A stretch of 64,000 nucleotides of DNA from Clarireedia homoeocarpa (taxonomy: Eukaryota; Ascomycota; Leotiomycetes; Helotiales; Rutstroemiaceae). Positions 34,081 through 45,589 of this stretch are shown here, piece by piece (the first letter of the stretch is position 1; every line of letters starts with the position of its first letter). Location of the stretch: positions 186,001-250,000 of the forward strand of contig LNKV01000002.1 in NCBI GenBank assembly GCA_001465935.1, read 5' to 3'. The position numbers were made by a program, and so were the translations under genes. A model generated the notes under the pieces. That model saw only the letters and a program-made list of their open reading frames with translations. It did no database searches and was not told where the DNA came from.

Positions 34081-36035
34081 GTTCCGTATAAATACTATGT
34101 AAATGCATTAAATATTAAATTCAGCACAACAATACTTTGTACATAAATACTGTACATATCTCGCTTGTGCTCGTTTCATCTGTTCTGCTGCGAAACCATC
34201 TTCAAAACTAACAGACTGTAAGTAACAATGCGCCGGAGCATTCATTCCCATTCCCATTCCTCAATTCATGAGTGCGAGTCAACGATATATCGATGCTTTC
34301 ACGTCCTCTGCAACTATTCCAACCACAGATGTGTGTTGTGTCAAACTACGAAAGGCGCAAAGACCCTTCTCATCTGCCTTTTCACCACCAGCCACGAAGT
34401 CCTTCGTGCAGTCCTTCGTATTGTCCTCCTTCATCCTCCCTCGGCTCCGGACAAGGCTGCACAACCGGTGATCCAAGCTTCAAAACAATTACAAATCCTG
34501 TACCGGTGGGACGGGTCGTGGCGCTTTCTTTGCCTGAAGCTTGGATGGAGAGGGCAAGCTTTCGCATGATCGGCACGTCGGATCCCTCCCGTCCAAAGGT
34601 CCATTTACTCTAGACCCAGCATGCTTGGCCCGCAGCGTATGCGTATGACCCGGTGCGACTGACTCAGCAGCGCGGACAGCTGTTATCGATTATATCTTCG
34701 CGATGAGAAACACCTCTGGGAATCGAATTCTCAGTGCGATATCTGCGATGTCTGCGGTATGAATGATATTGCTTTTGTCGAAGCGGGGCAAGCTTCCCAG
34801 GAGCGACTGCATTCCATCGTTCGAGTCTAGTGCGCTCTACTCCTTTCCTTGCTTTTTCTTGTCATCTTTTATTGCTACAGTACAAGGATACAGAACCGTG
34901 GCTATCAGACAATCAACTCACATCTCCGCTTTGTGTGGTGCATAGCTTGAACGGACAAGACTCAATCATGTTTCCATCAACTTCACAACCATCACAACTA
35001 CCATACGCTCTTCGCATGCCCCATAGGCTCAGTAACTCACGCTATTACAAAGGGCTTTTGCTAGTTACGAGTCGCAGCTTCTTCGCAGCTTCTCCACCAT
35101 TCCTGCGGCTGAAGGATCTATCTAACTGGTTGGCCTCGGCAGAGTAAGGTACCACTTCTTCCGTTTGACCTGTGAAACTTGAGACATCCTCCTCTTTTTC
35201 TCTTTACCGTTAGCGCTTGATGTACTTACTGCCAGTGATAAGATATGGGGCGATGCAGAAGTAGCTTTGTTATCCACATATTCGAGGAAAGTCTCAGAAT
35301 AGCTTCCGCATCCAAAATTTCCCGAGCTAGTGCTGTTTATCATCTCGGTTGGCTCGAAGATCATCAAGTCCGGCAGTCTATCTTCTTGCCTTGCCAACTA
35401 TGGGATGCTTGTTAAATTCCACATACACATGTCAGGTACCCGTCGTTTTTCCCTCCTAAACTAAATGTCAACGATCTAGAAGACCTGTACATACATACAT
35501 TGGCCCGTCATATTGTCAAACCAACAATCCAACGCGTTGCAGAATATCAAGCGCAGGTTATAAAAGGAAACACCACTTGGAGAAGCTTGTCAATGAATGG
35601 CGTTGTCGACCTAGAACTATATTAGACCAATTCTACCGAATGCTCCTCCTGTACGGTACTTGGCTAGATAGCAATGGCTCTGCAAACATGATGCTTCTTT
35701 CGCCCCACACTGACTTGCGCCTCATAGGGTTGAGGTTAGTTCCAGAGTCAAGTCACTCTAAGTGAACATTGATAATGCCCGTACTGCACTATGTATTTCT
35801 GCTGGACGCGTGACAGACACCACGGTCCTATCTATATTGGATGGAAGTCGCTATATGCTATGGTCTCCAAGACGACTGGCACCGACTGGACCATCACCAT
35901 CTCACCGAATAGCATAGCGGATGGGCAATTCGGGTGTCCGGTCTCCGGTCTCCAAACACTCCATCGATCGCGCCGTCGCTCAATCTAGACCTCGTGCACG
36001 TATTTTAGAACATCAAATCACGGGCCGCGCGCGCT

Positions 36036-36377
36036 CTATGGGATGGGATGGGATGGGATCCTTACCATTCATTCATTGCTTCTTCCTTACAGTATGCAAG
36101 TCAGGCCAGGCAGGCGGTGACAAGTCAAGATGTACTGTACTGTACTGTACTGTACATATTCAAACTTGACAAAGGGGGAAGTGACATATCGTCGTTAGGT
36201 CAAGTCAAGTCAAGTCAAGTCAAGTCAATTTAGACGCTCCATCTATCAACTACAGTACGGCTCTACCTCAGCTTGTCAAAAGCCCATGTACAGTACTATC
36301 TGACCCCCCTTCGGTCTACCAATCTGCCGCACATATCATATCATATCAATTCAAGTGAAGTGAAGTGAAGTGAAGTC
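36036..36377. repeat. Cluster of four pentanucleotide arrays
   Basis: GGGAT (about 36040-36058), TGTAC (about 36131-36155), CAAGT (about 36199-36227) and GTGAA (about 36356-36377), each four to six units. Confidence 0.92.
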
Positions 36378-36607
36378 CTCTCACCCATATGGTTAACCTA
36401 TCCCTCCGAAGTAGATCAAATGCTTACCCCCCCTCCTTCACCTACTTACTCACTTCCCCTATATCAAAGGAACTTGTTGCATGTGTATGCCCTTCCCACA
36501 CGCTATACCATCAACAAACACAAACACCCTGCTTCATACTCCCTCTCCTCTCCTCATCCCGAAACCGCACTCTTTTCGCTCCCCCTTTTCCATTCCATTC
36601 CGAAGAA

Positions 36608-36631
36608 CCCCCCCCCCCCCCCCCCCCCCCC
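36608..36631. repeat. Poly-C homopolymer (24 nt)
   Basis: Uninterrupted C run read directly; on the minus strand it lies about 130 bp past the stop of the gene ending at 36756. Confidence 0.95.
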
Positions 36632-36755
36632 GCACACCCAAAAAAAGATGAGATAAAGCATGAATGGTCAACCCAAGCCGGATAGCAACAGCAGTCACTT
36701 TTCGACTGGTAATAAAGAAAAATTACGTGGGATATCATTCCTAGTCTTCGTCCTC

Positions 36756-39664
36756 CTACTCATCTTCCTCCTCGTCGCTGTCTTCTTCTTCTTCTTCATC
36801 CCCCTCCCCGTCTTGAGGACCACCTAGGCCATCTCTTCTACATAAGCACGCAAGTTAGCATACATCCAGTCAAAGTATAATTCAAAGATAACCCAGCCGC
36901 CACCGCCATCATCATCGCCATTACCGTACCCTCCCCCCAATCTCCATCCCAAAAGGGGAAAAAAAAAAATTAACTCACCTCCAAACCCAATAACTCCACG
37001 CCCAGCCCCTCCCCCGTCCCAAAACATGTTCCCCATCAAAAAACCTTTGCAACGACCTCGCCACCTCCCAAATCTCCTCCAACTCGTAACTTCCCCTTGC
37101 AATCATCTGCCTCAAATGTGTGAATGTCTCTGTTTCATCGGCGTGATTATCGTGTTTCCATTTCATTGTCGCAAGGAAAAGTTTTTGGTCGGGGGTGGAA
37201 AGGGAGCCGAAGCCAAAGGGCTCGGCGGGGTCGGGCGGTGGGGAACTGGAGGTTTTGAGGTTGGGATTGAGGTTGGGATTGAGATTGGAGGAGAAAGAGG
37301 GGGGAGAGGAGAGAGAGGCAATGGAGAGGGAGGGGGATGGGGCCCGGGGGCGGGTGAATTGTGCAAAGATATGGCGGTTTTGGGGAGGTGGTGGTTCAAG
37401 GTGGGGATCGTAGGTTTCGCTGAAGGGATCGTCATCATCCTCACCTCCATCCCCAACCTGATCGTCATCCTCAACCTGATCCTCATCCTCATCCTCATCC
37501 CCATCCTCATCCTCATCCCCATCCTCATCCTCATCCTCAACACGACTTCGCGATTGTACGGGGCCATCGCTAACAGCAGACCAATCTGATTCCTCCACTC
37601 TCCCGCGCCCCTTTCCAGACTGAGCCTTCCTCCACACCTCTAACTCCTTCCGCTTGCGCAACTCAGCTTCGATTCCTCGACGCACAACCGCCGGGCAGCT
37701 ATGGTATGATTCTTTCGCTGCTTGGATGCGTTTAGCGCGAGCTCTAGCAGCTTCTTCCTCGCGGGCTTTCTCTTCATTGATTAGACGCTCCTCCCACATG
37801 CGAGCATGTTCTCGGTTCCTAGCCGCTACCCTTTCTCGCTCGATGGCTCTTTGCCGACCCGCAATCTCATGCTTTATTTTCAGTAGTTCGCGCAGGAGAG
37901 GACGCATTTCCATAAGAGGTCGTTTCGTTTGCCCGAGACCGACGGGGATAAGCGAAGCTGGCTGTTCTAGTGTGGCATTGATGGTTTTGTTGAGCAACTC
38001 TGTCAACGTCACCATCTCTTCTTGCGCCTCAGTAGGTATAGGTTCAAGTGAGGCATAGCTCAGAAAAGCCTGCGGTAATAAGGCGCACGAGAAACTAGGA
38101 ATGATAAAGAAGAACATGTCTTTCAGGAGGTTCTTCTTGCTCTCATCACAGTTCGAAGGATCTATAAAATAGCGCTTCGTGAGATCCAATAGGCCTTGCG
38201 TGATGTTAATGTGTTTTACTACGTTGTTATGCGCATTAGCATCATCATCGTTGTTTTCATGGGCTGTTTGAAGAAGTTTGTAGGCCCGCTGGAGAGCTCC
38301 CAAGCATTCGTCAATCTGTTTCCCCAAAGCTGTTTTAATTGACATTTCCATTCGAATTTCTTCCACGATATTTCCCTCCTTCTTCTTAAGTGTACAGCCT
38401 AAGCGTTTTCCTGCCTCGTCTAAGAATTCGAAAACGGAAGTCCTGATAATCTCGCCCCAAGCACCGAAACTTGACATATCATACTCCTCATCTGGGCTTT
38501 GACCACGTGCTTCAATTTCTTGAACTAGCCCTGAGGAGCTATTAGGAGGCTGTGGACTTGGTGTGGGTATCGTTCGTTGCGGGACGTATTGCTCTCGACT
38601 CCCTAGAGCCGGGATGGGTCTCACCGGACTTGGGTCCATTGCTATATCCGTGATACCTTCTGTACCCCCGATCTTCTCCTGGCTTTGCTCTCCACCTTCG
38701 TCACCACTATCATCCTCCACATCCTCATTACCCGCCTCTCTATTTACTCGCATCCCGCCTTCTACCCCACCTAGCGTTAGTGACAAATAAGGAGAATTAT
38801 TGTCCTCCGATTCAACTGCAGATCGCGGATTTAGCACTTGGCTCTGGTCCGGCGAATTTGTTTGATTAGATGTAATCACATCGATAGGCGTAGATTTGCG
38901 TGGTTTGCCCCTGGGTCTTCTAGTGCTAGTCCTAGCCGGAGCTGCAGCTACATCTTTGCGGCGCTTTAGAGGTCGCCTAGGAGATCTTGGTGCTTTTGCT
39001 ACTTCTTCAGCTGCGTGCTCTGCTCCTTCTTCGTCATCGGGAGGGATATCATAGATATCGCCACTCTGGCGTTTCCTTTTGTTCGAAGCTGGCTCTTGTT
39101 GTTCGCTACCCTTTCCCTTATTCCGTATCGGTTTTGAAAGCAATTTCTTCGGTCTCCTGGGCTTCGTGGGCGCCGCTTCGTTGTTGATATTGGAGCCGTT
39201 GTTTCCCACTCCCTATTGTATATCAGTCTCCATAAAGGCGCGCTTTCTTAAGTGCTTGTGTGATTCCCATTGTGCTGTGCGCAAAACCACTTTCACTGCC
39301 TAGGCTGGGATTCTTCGGGCGGGGAGCCTACCGCCATTCCATCCCGACTGTTCAACTCTCCGCATATTTGATCCGCCTCTACCTCCTCTTCCTCCTCCTC
39401 ATCGTTCTCAAAAAACGCGCTTGATTGTGGCTCTACACCTTTGGTGAATGAGCGAAGGCTTTTTGCGAAAGCTTGGAACCCTTCATTACTTAGCTTGCTT
39501 AGATCATCCGAAGTATTGTTCAAGATGGCTAAAATCTCCGTATCGCTTGAGAGGCGTTTAACCCCTAGACAGAGCAAGAAAATATCAGCATGCCTGTAAC
39601 TGTCCAGGTGAACTGCGACGGAGGTGGAGTTTTTCCTACCGAACGCCCTTGTTATACGGCTCAT
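36756..39664 (-). CDS. Hypothetical nuclear-looking protein with AT-hook-like motif and acidic tract
   Basis: Four-exon model: 39664-39640, 39564-39332, 39212-36979 and 36837-36756 (2574 nt, 857 residues). The large exon is certain; it cannot begin at its own left-over GTG, because a CTGAT branch site and a TACAATAG acceptor stand right before it. The two upstream exons fit in phase (donors GGTAGG and GGTAGGC) but are weaker. The last exon adds a short acidic end. Visible: basic N-terminal region with RRPRGKPRK (AT-hook-like), a conserved-looking helical region (SFGAWGEIIRTSVFEFLDEA onward, about residues 330-520), a charged coiled coil rich in Arg/Glu (about 530-600), a DEDEDGDEDE tract and a folded C-terminal piece (about 740-820). 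No family recognised; DNA or chromatin association is an inference. Divergent from RRD1. Confidence 0.7.
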
Positions 39665-40001
39665 CTTGTAGATTGACGTTGATTTTGATCACGAATCCTA
39701 CGGCACCTAAAGGCTTTGGAGGATCCTTTCGTGGGTTGGCGGTATAATGCACCTGGTAGTCTTGTAGATTTAATTGACCCCAAACATAAACATGAAGGTG
39801 GAGAGAGAATAATAAAGTTGTGTTTTGACAAGTCACGACCAATCAAATTCCAGAATTCGATTGCAGGGATATAGCTCCCCCAAACACTTCCAATCTGCGC
39901 TGACTGATGCTCTCACTAAAAAGTGCCCCGCGATGATTTAATGCTACTTAAGAACGGCAAAACTGATATCATCAAGACGCCAAAAAATCGTCCACCACAA
40001 A
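39665..40001. promoter_or_regulatory. Bidirectional promoter region
   Basis: 337 bp between the start codons of the minus-strand AT-hook-like gene and the plus-strand RRD1 gene. A minus-strand open frame runs through part of it (39636-39842) but cannot be spliced in phase to the downstream exons. No specific factor site is called. Confidence 0.5.
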
Positions 40002-41707
40002 ATGTCTTCACCAACCCCTTCCACCACCAACCCTCCCTCGGAACCCGCACAAGTACGCAAGCTCCCCATCCTCGACCCCTCCCAACCGCACACTTTCCAA
40101 AGACCGATCAAAGAAATCCAAGAAGGTCACGATGTGCCCCACTTCCTCACCTCCCGCGCATACGCCGATATAGGCATCTTCGTGATGCAACTCAACATCG
40201 CCATGTGTCCACGGAAGCCCACATCCCCCAGGGACGCCCCTCGAAAATGGACGTTGGAGGATACGCACCCCGCACCGCCAGAACCAGTAAAGAAACTGCA
40301 AGACATGCTCGCGGAGATCTACGCCATTGTCGAAGAAGCGCCGCCGAGCACGGGACCGCGCCGTTTCGGGAACGCGAGTTTTAGGAAGTGGTATGAGATT
40401 TTGGAGGGACGGGTTGGGGAGTTACTGGAGCGGTATTTGCCTCGGGAGGTTTTGGAGTTTGGGGGAGACTCGGCGGCGCGGGAGGGAGGGCGGAATGTGA
40501 CGGCGGTGGATGAGTTGAAAGCGTATTTGTTGGGGAGTTTTGGGAGTGCGCAGAGGTTGGATTATGGAACGGGGCATGAGTTGAGCTTTTTGGCTTTTTT
40601 GGGCTGTATTTGGAAGTTGGGGGGGTTTACGAAGGAAGTGCCGGCGGATGGGGAGTTGGAGAGAAGTATTGTTATGGGGGTTATTGAGCCGTATGTATTG
40701 ATATGCATGCTAGTGGGAAGAGAAATGCTGAATTGTGCATCAGATATCTTCGTGTTGTTCGTGGTCTTATTCTGAAGTATACCTTGGAGCCAGCTGGCTC
40801 TCATGGTGTTTGGGGTTTGGATGATCATTCGTTTTTACCGTACATCTTTGGATCGTCACAATATTGCCCTCCTATTACTGACGATGAAGCTATGCCTATC
40901 GAGGGATCGCTTGAAGGTTCTCCAAACACGGGAGACGTTGTTAAGAAGATGGTCGTTGACCGCGAGAGGAAAAGCAACATGTATTTCTCAGCTATCGGGT
41001 TCATTAACGATGTAAAGACTGGACCATTTTGGGAACACAGTCCCATTCTCTTCGACATTTCTGGTGTACGGGCGGGATGGGGTAAAATTAATAAGGTTCG
41101 TTTACACACAATCCACTGCCGAGATGCGAGCGTTACTGATGCACTGCAGGGTATGATTAAGATGTACAATGCAGAAGTACTGTCGAAATTTCCAGTGGTG
41201 CAACATTTTCCATTCGGATCATTATTTAGCTGGGAGCGAGATCCGCACGCAGCTCCTGCAGCTCAGACGGTGCATGTAGCAAATCAACCAACTGGTTCCG
41301 CTGGTGCCCCAACAGCTCGACCTTCAGTATCAGAGGGCACAAGAGCTCCATGGGCAAATGCACCTCAAAGTCAAGGCATGCCACCTACGACAGCACCATG
41401 GGCAAACGCACCATCAAGTCAAGGTATGCCTCCTACCGTAGCTCCACGGGCCAAACCATCGACAGGAACCATGCCGCCCACCACTGCACCGTGGGCGAAT
41501 TCCTCAACAAGATCTATGCCACCGACGGCTGCACCCCGGACTCAAGCTTCACGAACGAGCCAGCCAGCAACATCTACCACGGTTTCCCCAAGTTCGGCAC
41601 GCGGCAGGGATATCAAGCCTTCCACACAAGCACCAGGGGCAAGCAATACGGCAGCAGCACCTGCAGCAAAGTTCACAGCATCAAAGGAAGAAAGCAAGCA
41701 ACAATGA
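40002..41707 (+). CDS. rrd1: PP2A activator / peptidyl-prolyl isomerase PTPA (RRD1 type)
   Basis: Three exons, 40002-40690, 40744-41095 and 41150-41707 (1599 nt, 532 residues). PTPA-family landmarks: YADIGIFVMQLN, FGNASFRKWYEIL, YLLGSFGSAQRLDYGTGHEL, then after the first intron YLRVVRGLILKYTLEPAGSH, GVWGLDDHSFLPYIFGSSQ and VQHFPFGSLFSW. These proteins bind and reactivate type 2A phosphatases and have prolyl isomerase activity; they act in the cytosol and nucleus. The C-terminal 120 residues are a disordered extension with repeats of APWANAPxSQGMPPT, as in the long Rrd1 type rather than the short Rrd2 type. The second intron (41096-41149) is 54 nt with no stop in frame and a GTTCGT donor, so retention would add 18 residues. 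Confidence 0.93.
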
Positions 41708-41911
41708 AACCGAGCGAAAGCATACATGAAAGCTATCTCAGGGTAGCAGCAGTACAAGATAGATAGATGGCAAAGGGGGGCAGAAAGACCATATCGGGGT
41801 GTTGCATATTTATGCATGCATTGGCGTTTTACTAAAAGCTTTAGCACAACTTAGCAGCAATGGATGCATAAGCGTTCAAGCATAGACGCGCATGGACTGA
41901 AACATCGAGGA

Positions 41912-42417
41912 GTAACCGTTCGTTCGTTCGTTCGTTTGCTTATGTGGGACCGGCTTTGTGTCAAAAAAGAAAAATTGTTTGGGGTCGCGTAGTCCCGGCT
42001 GACATGTACAGTAGCGTGATCCGGGTCCTTACAGTGGCTTTTGTGGAAGTGGTTATTTTCTCTAGTGCGGGTTCGGGTGTCACCATTTGGGTGAAGGGGT
42101 GGGTTATCCGAGCGGGTTTAATGTTGGTTTGGATTGGGATAGGGGGGATGGGGATGGGGAGATGAAAACAATAGATGGTTCAATAGACTGGATGGGTACT
42201 CTAGAGTCTGGATGGGTATGGTATGGATGGATGGATAAATGTATGGATGGATGGATGGATGGATGGATGGATGGATGAATGTATGAATGAATGTATGTAT
42301 GTATGTATGTATGTATGTATGAAGGGGATGATTGATTGATAGGGGGAACGAAAAGGAAAGGGAGGAAACAGACAGGCAGGCAGGCAGGCAGGCAGGCAGA
42401 CAAACAGACAGACAGAC
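41912..42417. repeat. Tetranucleotide arrays (GTTC, GGAT, GTAT, GGCA/GACA)
   Basis: CGTT units at about 41915-41938, GGAT at about 42221-42275 running into GTAT (about 42293-42320), and CAGG/CAGA units at about 42371-42417. Confidence 0.92.
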
Positions 42418-42473
42418 GATGGGTCAATCTAGAGATGGGAAGCTGTTGAGATTGGCCGTACCAATGATTTACA

Positions 42474-42632
42474 GGTACGGTACGGTACGGTAGGCAGTAC
42501 GCAGTACTTCCGCAGGCCGTACCAAGAAAGGACTTGAACCAAATAACCAAATACCCAAATACCAAAATACCCAATTACCCAATTACCCAAATACCAAAAT
42601 ACCCAATTACCCAGTTACCCAAATACCAAAAT
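42474..42632. repeat. GGTAC array and ACCCAAAT/ACCCAATT octamer array
   Basis: GTACG units at about 42475-42493; then from 42543 to 42632 about a dozen 7-8 bp units of ACCAAAAT, ACCCAATT and ACCCAAAT. Confidence 0.9.
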
Positions 42633-43275
42633 AAACATCGATAAGGGATAAGGAAGGAAAGAAGCATGCAAAAGGTGCACAGTGCGTGCAATATAAAATA
42701 GGCCTGGCCGGCTGGAAGATTAGATGGAGGGGATGAGAAGGGGATGTATGTCGTGACTCGTAATCAACCATCTGGGAAATCTGGCCGGCAGCTGGGGGTA
42801 CCTTGGAGTAAGTAGTAGAGGGTAAGAGAGAAAGAGAGAGTTACTGCACCAAGTACGTACTCTCGGTCGAAATGGAATGGATCTCGGGAAGTTTTTTTTC
42901 TTCTTCTTCTTCTTCTTTTCCTTTTCCTTTTCCTTTTAATTATCAATTTGTTTCAGAGCAAATTTGTGTGATAGGTCCAAAGTAAGTACTTTCGACGATC
43001 CGATACTCCCACTTCCCGTACAAGTAAGTTTGGTTGAGCGTGTCTTTGAAATTGCATCTTTCATATAGGTAAGGCAGGATTTATATTTGGAACGGAAAAG
43101 AAGGAGGTTGGAAGCTTCCCATATTGACAAAGGGTCTTGGCTTATTGCTTCTCATCTCGTCTTATGGTTGTTGTCACGTTATTGCTTGGACTTGGTATCA
43201 TATCTCAATAAAGTTCTTCCTGCTGGACCGGACTGGACTGGACTGGAGCGAGTTGACTTTGATGAAGCAGACCAT

Positions 43276-43339
43276 TGGATGTGGATGTGGATGGTGGATG
43301 ATGGATGTGGATGTGGATGTGGATGTGGATGTGGATGTC
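43276..43339. repeat. GTGGAT hexanucleotide array
   Basis: About ten units of GGATGT, some broken. It is the reverse complement of the ATCCAC array at 44182-44225. Confidence 0.92.
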
Positions 43340-43746
43340 CCGTACTCCTGTCCGGTGCTCCTATCCTGTACACTCACTCACTCAGCACGGTATGGTATGG
43401 TATCGACGAAAGTACCTGCAAAAGTATTGTTTGGGGGCAAGGTGTGGTTGTGGTTGGTGAGATTGATGATTGATAGCAAGAAAACCTTCGTGACCTCCTC
43501 CCTCATTCATCACCGACTTGACCTGGGTGCATCAAGACTACTTTGGCTCGTTTGGTAGATATGAATTCGGAATGACATGGATCCTCTTTAAGCATAGCGA
43601 GAAAAGACGAGGAGGTGAGAGAGGGAGAGAGGGGGGAGAGAGACGAATCAAATGCGATGATGCGACAATGCGACAATCCAACCAATCACAGCAGCGAGAT
43701 TGATCCGATTGGTGAGATATATTTTTGATAGATTGGGTGGTGTTTG

Positions 43747-44041
43747 AGGGAGGGAGGGAGAGGAGTGATGAGTGAGTGAGTGAGTGATGTGTGAGTGAGT
43801 GAGTGATGTGTGAGTGATGTGTGAGTGTGTGAGTGAGTGAGTGAGTGAGTGATGTGTGAGTGTGTGAGTGAGTGATGTGAGGTCTCTCTGCTCTCTGCTC
43901 TCGACGGCCAAGGTTCGTGTGAATGTTTATGTCTGTGCATGTGCATATATGCATGTGCATGTGCCCATTTTCATTTGTTTATTATTTATTATTTATTTGT
44001 TATTTATTATTTATTATTTATTTATTTATTATTTATTTACT
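43747..44041. repeat. GAGT/GATGTGTGAGT array followed by TTTA array
   Basis: GAGT tetramers and GTGATGTGTGAGT longer units cover about 43747-43878; ATTT/ATTA units cover about 43977-44041. Confidence 0.92.
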
Positions 44042-44181
44042 GTTTTCATCCATTCATTCATCATTCCCTCATTGATTGATTGATTCATGCTAATCACACA
44101 AAAAGGGCGTCTCGTCGGACTCGACTTGCTTCTTCCTCTCTCGCTCCCCTTTGAAACATTCAACATATTTTCTTGAGAATT

Positions 44182-44225
44182 ATCCACCATCCACATCCAC
44201 CATCCACATCCACATCCACATCCAT
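44182..44225. repeat. ATCCAC hexanucleotide array
   Basis: About seven units of CCACATCCACAT, complementary to the GTGGAT array 0.85 kb to the left. Confidence 0.92.
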
Positions 44226-44599
44226 CAACCCACAACGCTCTCCTCTCCACCAACCGCACCAATCCGAAGCCACAGGCCATCCAGTCCCAAAGACCCAGAT
44301 TATTTAAATTTGGATCGGCTTCTTCGACCCTTCGACCTCTTCTGCAGACCTTCTCTTTCAGGAGAGAAATTAAAATCGGCTCCATACTCATCTCACACGA
44401 ATCTCACTCATCTCAACTCACCTCACACGAATCTCACTCACCTCACACTCATCTCACACGAACCTCAATACAACCAAAGACAAGGGAGCTCCACTTTCTT
44501 CCACCTCTCTCCAGTATCCTCTTGCCCACACCTCGGATTACCCCCCCGTCCGTCCACCATCCATCCATCAAGAAAAGAAAAAAGCTCTCTCCTATCAAA

Positions 44600-45589
44600 A
44601 TGCCCGGCGTTCGTAAGTCTTAAATTTCTCAAAAGATCCTCTGCAAACTATTTCGCTTTCGGTTTCTACTTGTTTCTCCTCTCTACTGCTTGCTACTATA
44701 CCACACTCTTCCTGCTCTTCCTACTCTTCCTCTTCTTCTCCCTTTCTTTACATCTTCAAATATATCCATTTCATAAACTTAATTTGTTTCCTGTTCCTCT
44801 CTGTGTTCCTGTCACTCCATCTCAACTTCACCTTTCTCCATCTACCCATCTACATCTACCAAAGAAAGCCGACGAGGACAGAACCAGCAACCACTTCTCT
44901 TATCTTCCAATAACCCTTACTCGATTTTAATATCTTTTCACATCTAACACAATGGGTATTTACTCCTTATCACCGTGCTGCGCATCTTGCATACATGTTT
45001 TCCTTTGCACATATCTGTCTATCTCGCTATCATTGAGTCGCATCCAATCAACTTATCTACGCGCGCATAGCTAACCACTTTTTTTTCTTTCACAGCACCA
45101 AACACTTTCGAGAACATCAAGGCCAAGTTCAAGGCGCTTTTGAAGGGAAAGAAGAGCAAGAAGGCCGAGAAGGCAGCGGCCGAGGAGCCAACCAAGACCG
45201 ACGCTGCGCCCGCTACCGAAACCGCTGCTGCTGATCCAGCTGCTCCTTCAACTGAGAGTATGTCACTTTTCTCGTATCTGCCAGGTTGAATATAGAAAAC
45301 TGACCTGGTCCCCCTTTTTTTTTTGTAGCCGAAGCCAAGCCAACAGAGCCCACCACATCTGCCGATGCCGCTGAGCCAGCGCCATCTGACGCTGCGGATA
45401 AGCCAGCTGCCGCCGCAGAACCTGCCAACCCAGCAGCTCGTAAGTCATTCTCCATACAACATCGCTATACATTCTGCGAACGACAAGAAGCTAACATAAA
45501 AAAAAAAAACAGCAGCACCTGCGTCAGAAGCTCCCAAGGTTGATGCAACTGGCACATCTATTCCAGCCGCCGTCTCAACCACTGCTTAA
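44600..45589 (+). CDS. Small Ala/Lys/Pro-rich protein, 117-120 residues
   Basis: Four exons: 44600-44612, 45096-45257, 45329-45439 and 45513-45589 (363 nt, 120 residues, start MPGVPPNTFENIKAKFKALL). An alternative tiny first exon 44952-44955 (ATGG before GTATTT) also splices in phase to 45096 and would give 117 residues starting MAPNTFENIK. The only folded-looking part is the short basic helix NTFENIKAKFKALLKGKKSK; the rest is Ala/Pro/Glu/Thr-rich and disordered. The last acceptor is a CAGCAG tandem, so one Ala may be optional. I do not know a function. The long pyrimidine-rich promoter and large first intron (up to 483 nt) resemble highly expressed fungal genes. The frame is short but every splice site is strong. 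Confidence 0.8.

Larger units (their letters stand above)
31604..36755. other. Gene-poor 5.1-kb region upstream of phytochrome
   Basis: No supportable gene on either strand; frames are short and mostly cross simple repeats. It holds the phytochrome promoter/leader at the left (including a short A run near 31711) and the 3' flank of the minus-strand gene ending at 36756 at the right. At least a dozen distinct short tandem arrays and one hairpin are listed separately. The interval 34100-36000 is nearly free of arrays but also lacks a recognisable gene. Confidence 0.6.
41708..44599. other. Intergenic 2.9 kb, microsatellite-rich
   Basis: 3' flank of RRD1 and the promoter/leader of the small Ala/Lys-rich gene. 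No supportable gene. The last 300 bp before 44600 are pyrimidine-rich (CT and CACCTCA blocks), typical of strong fungal promoters. Arrays are listed separately. Confidence 0.55.

Noticed and set aside
37026..37589. 187-codon plus-strand frame opposite the AT-hook-like gene
   Set aside because: Comes from the complement of the acidic tract and Pro-rich stretch, giving ILILI and GEG runs.
42480..42550. tRNA-like GGTTCAAGTCC on the minus strand
   Set aside because: No matching acceptor, D or anticodon arm around it.
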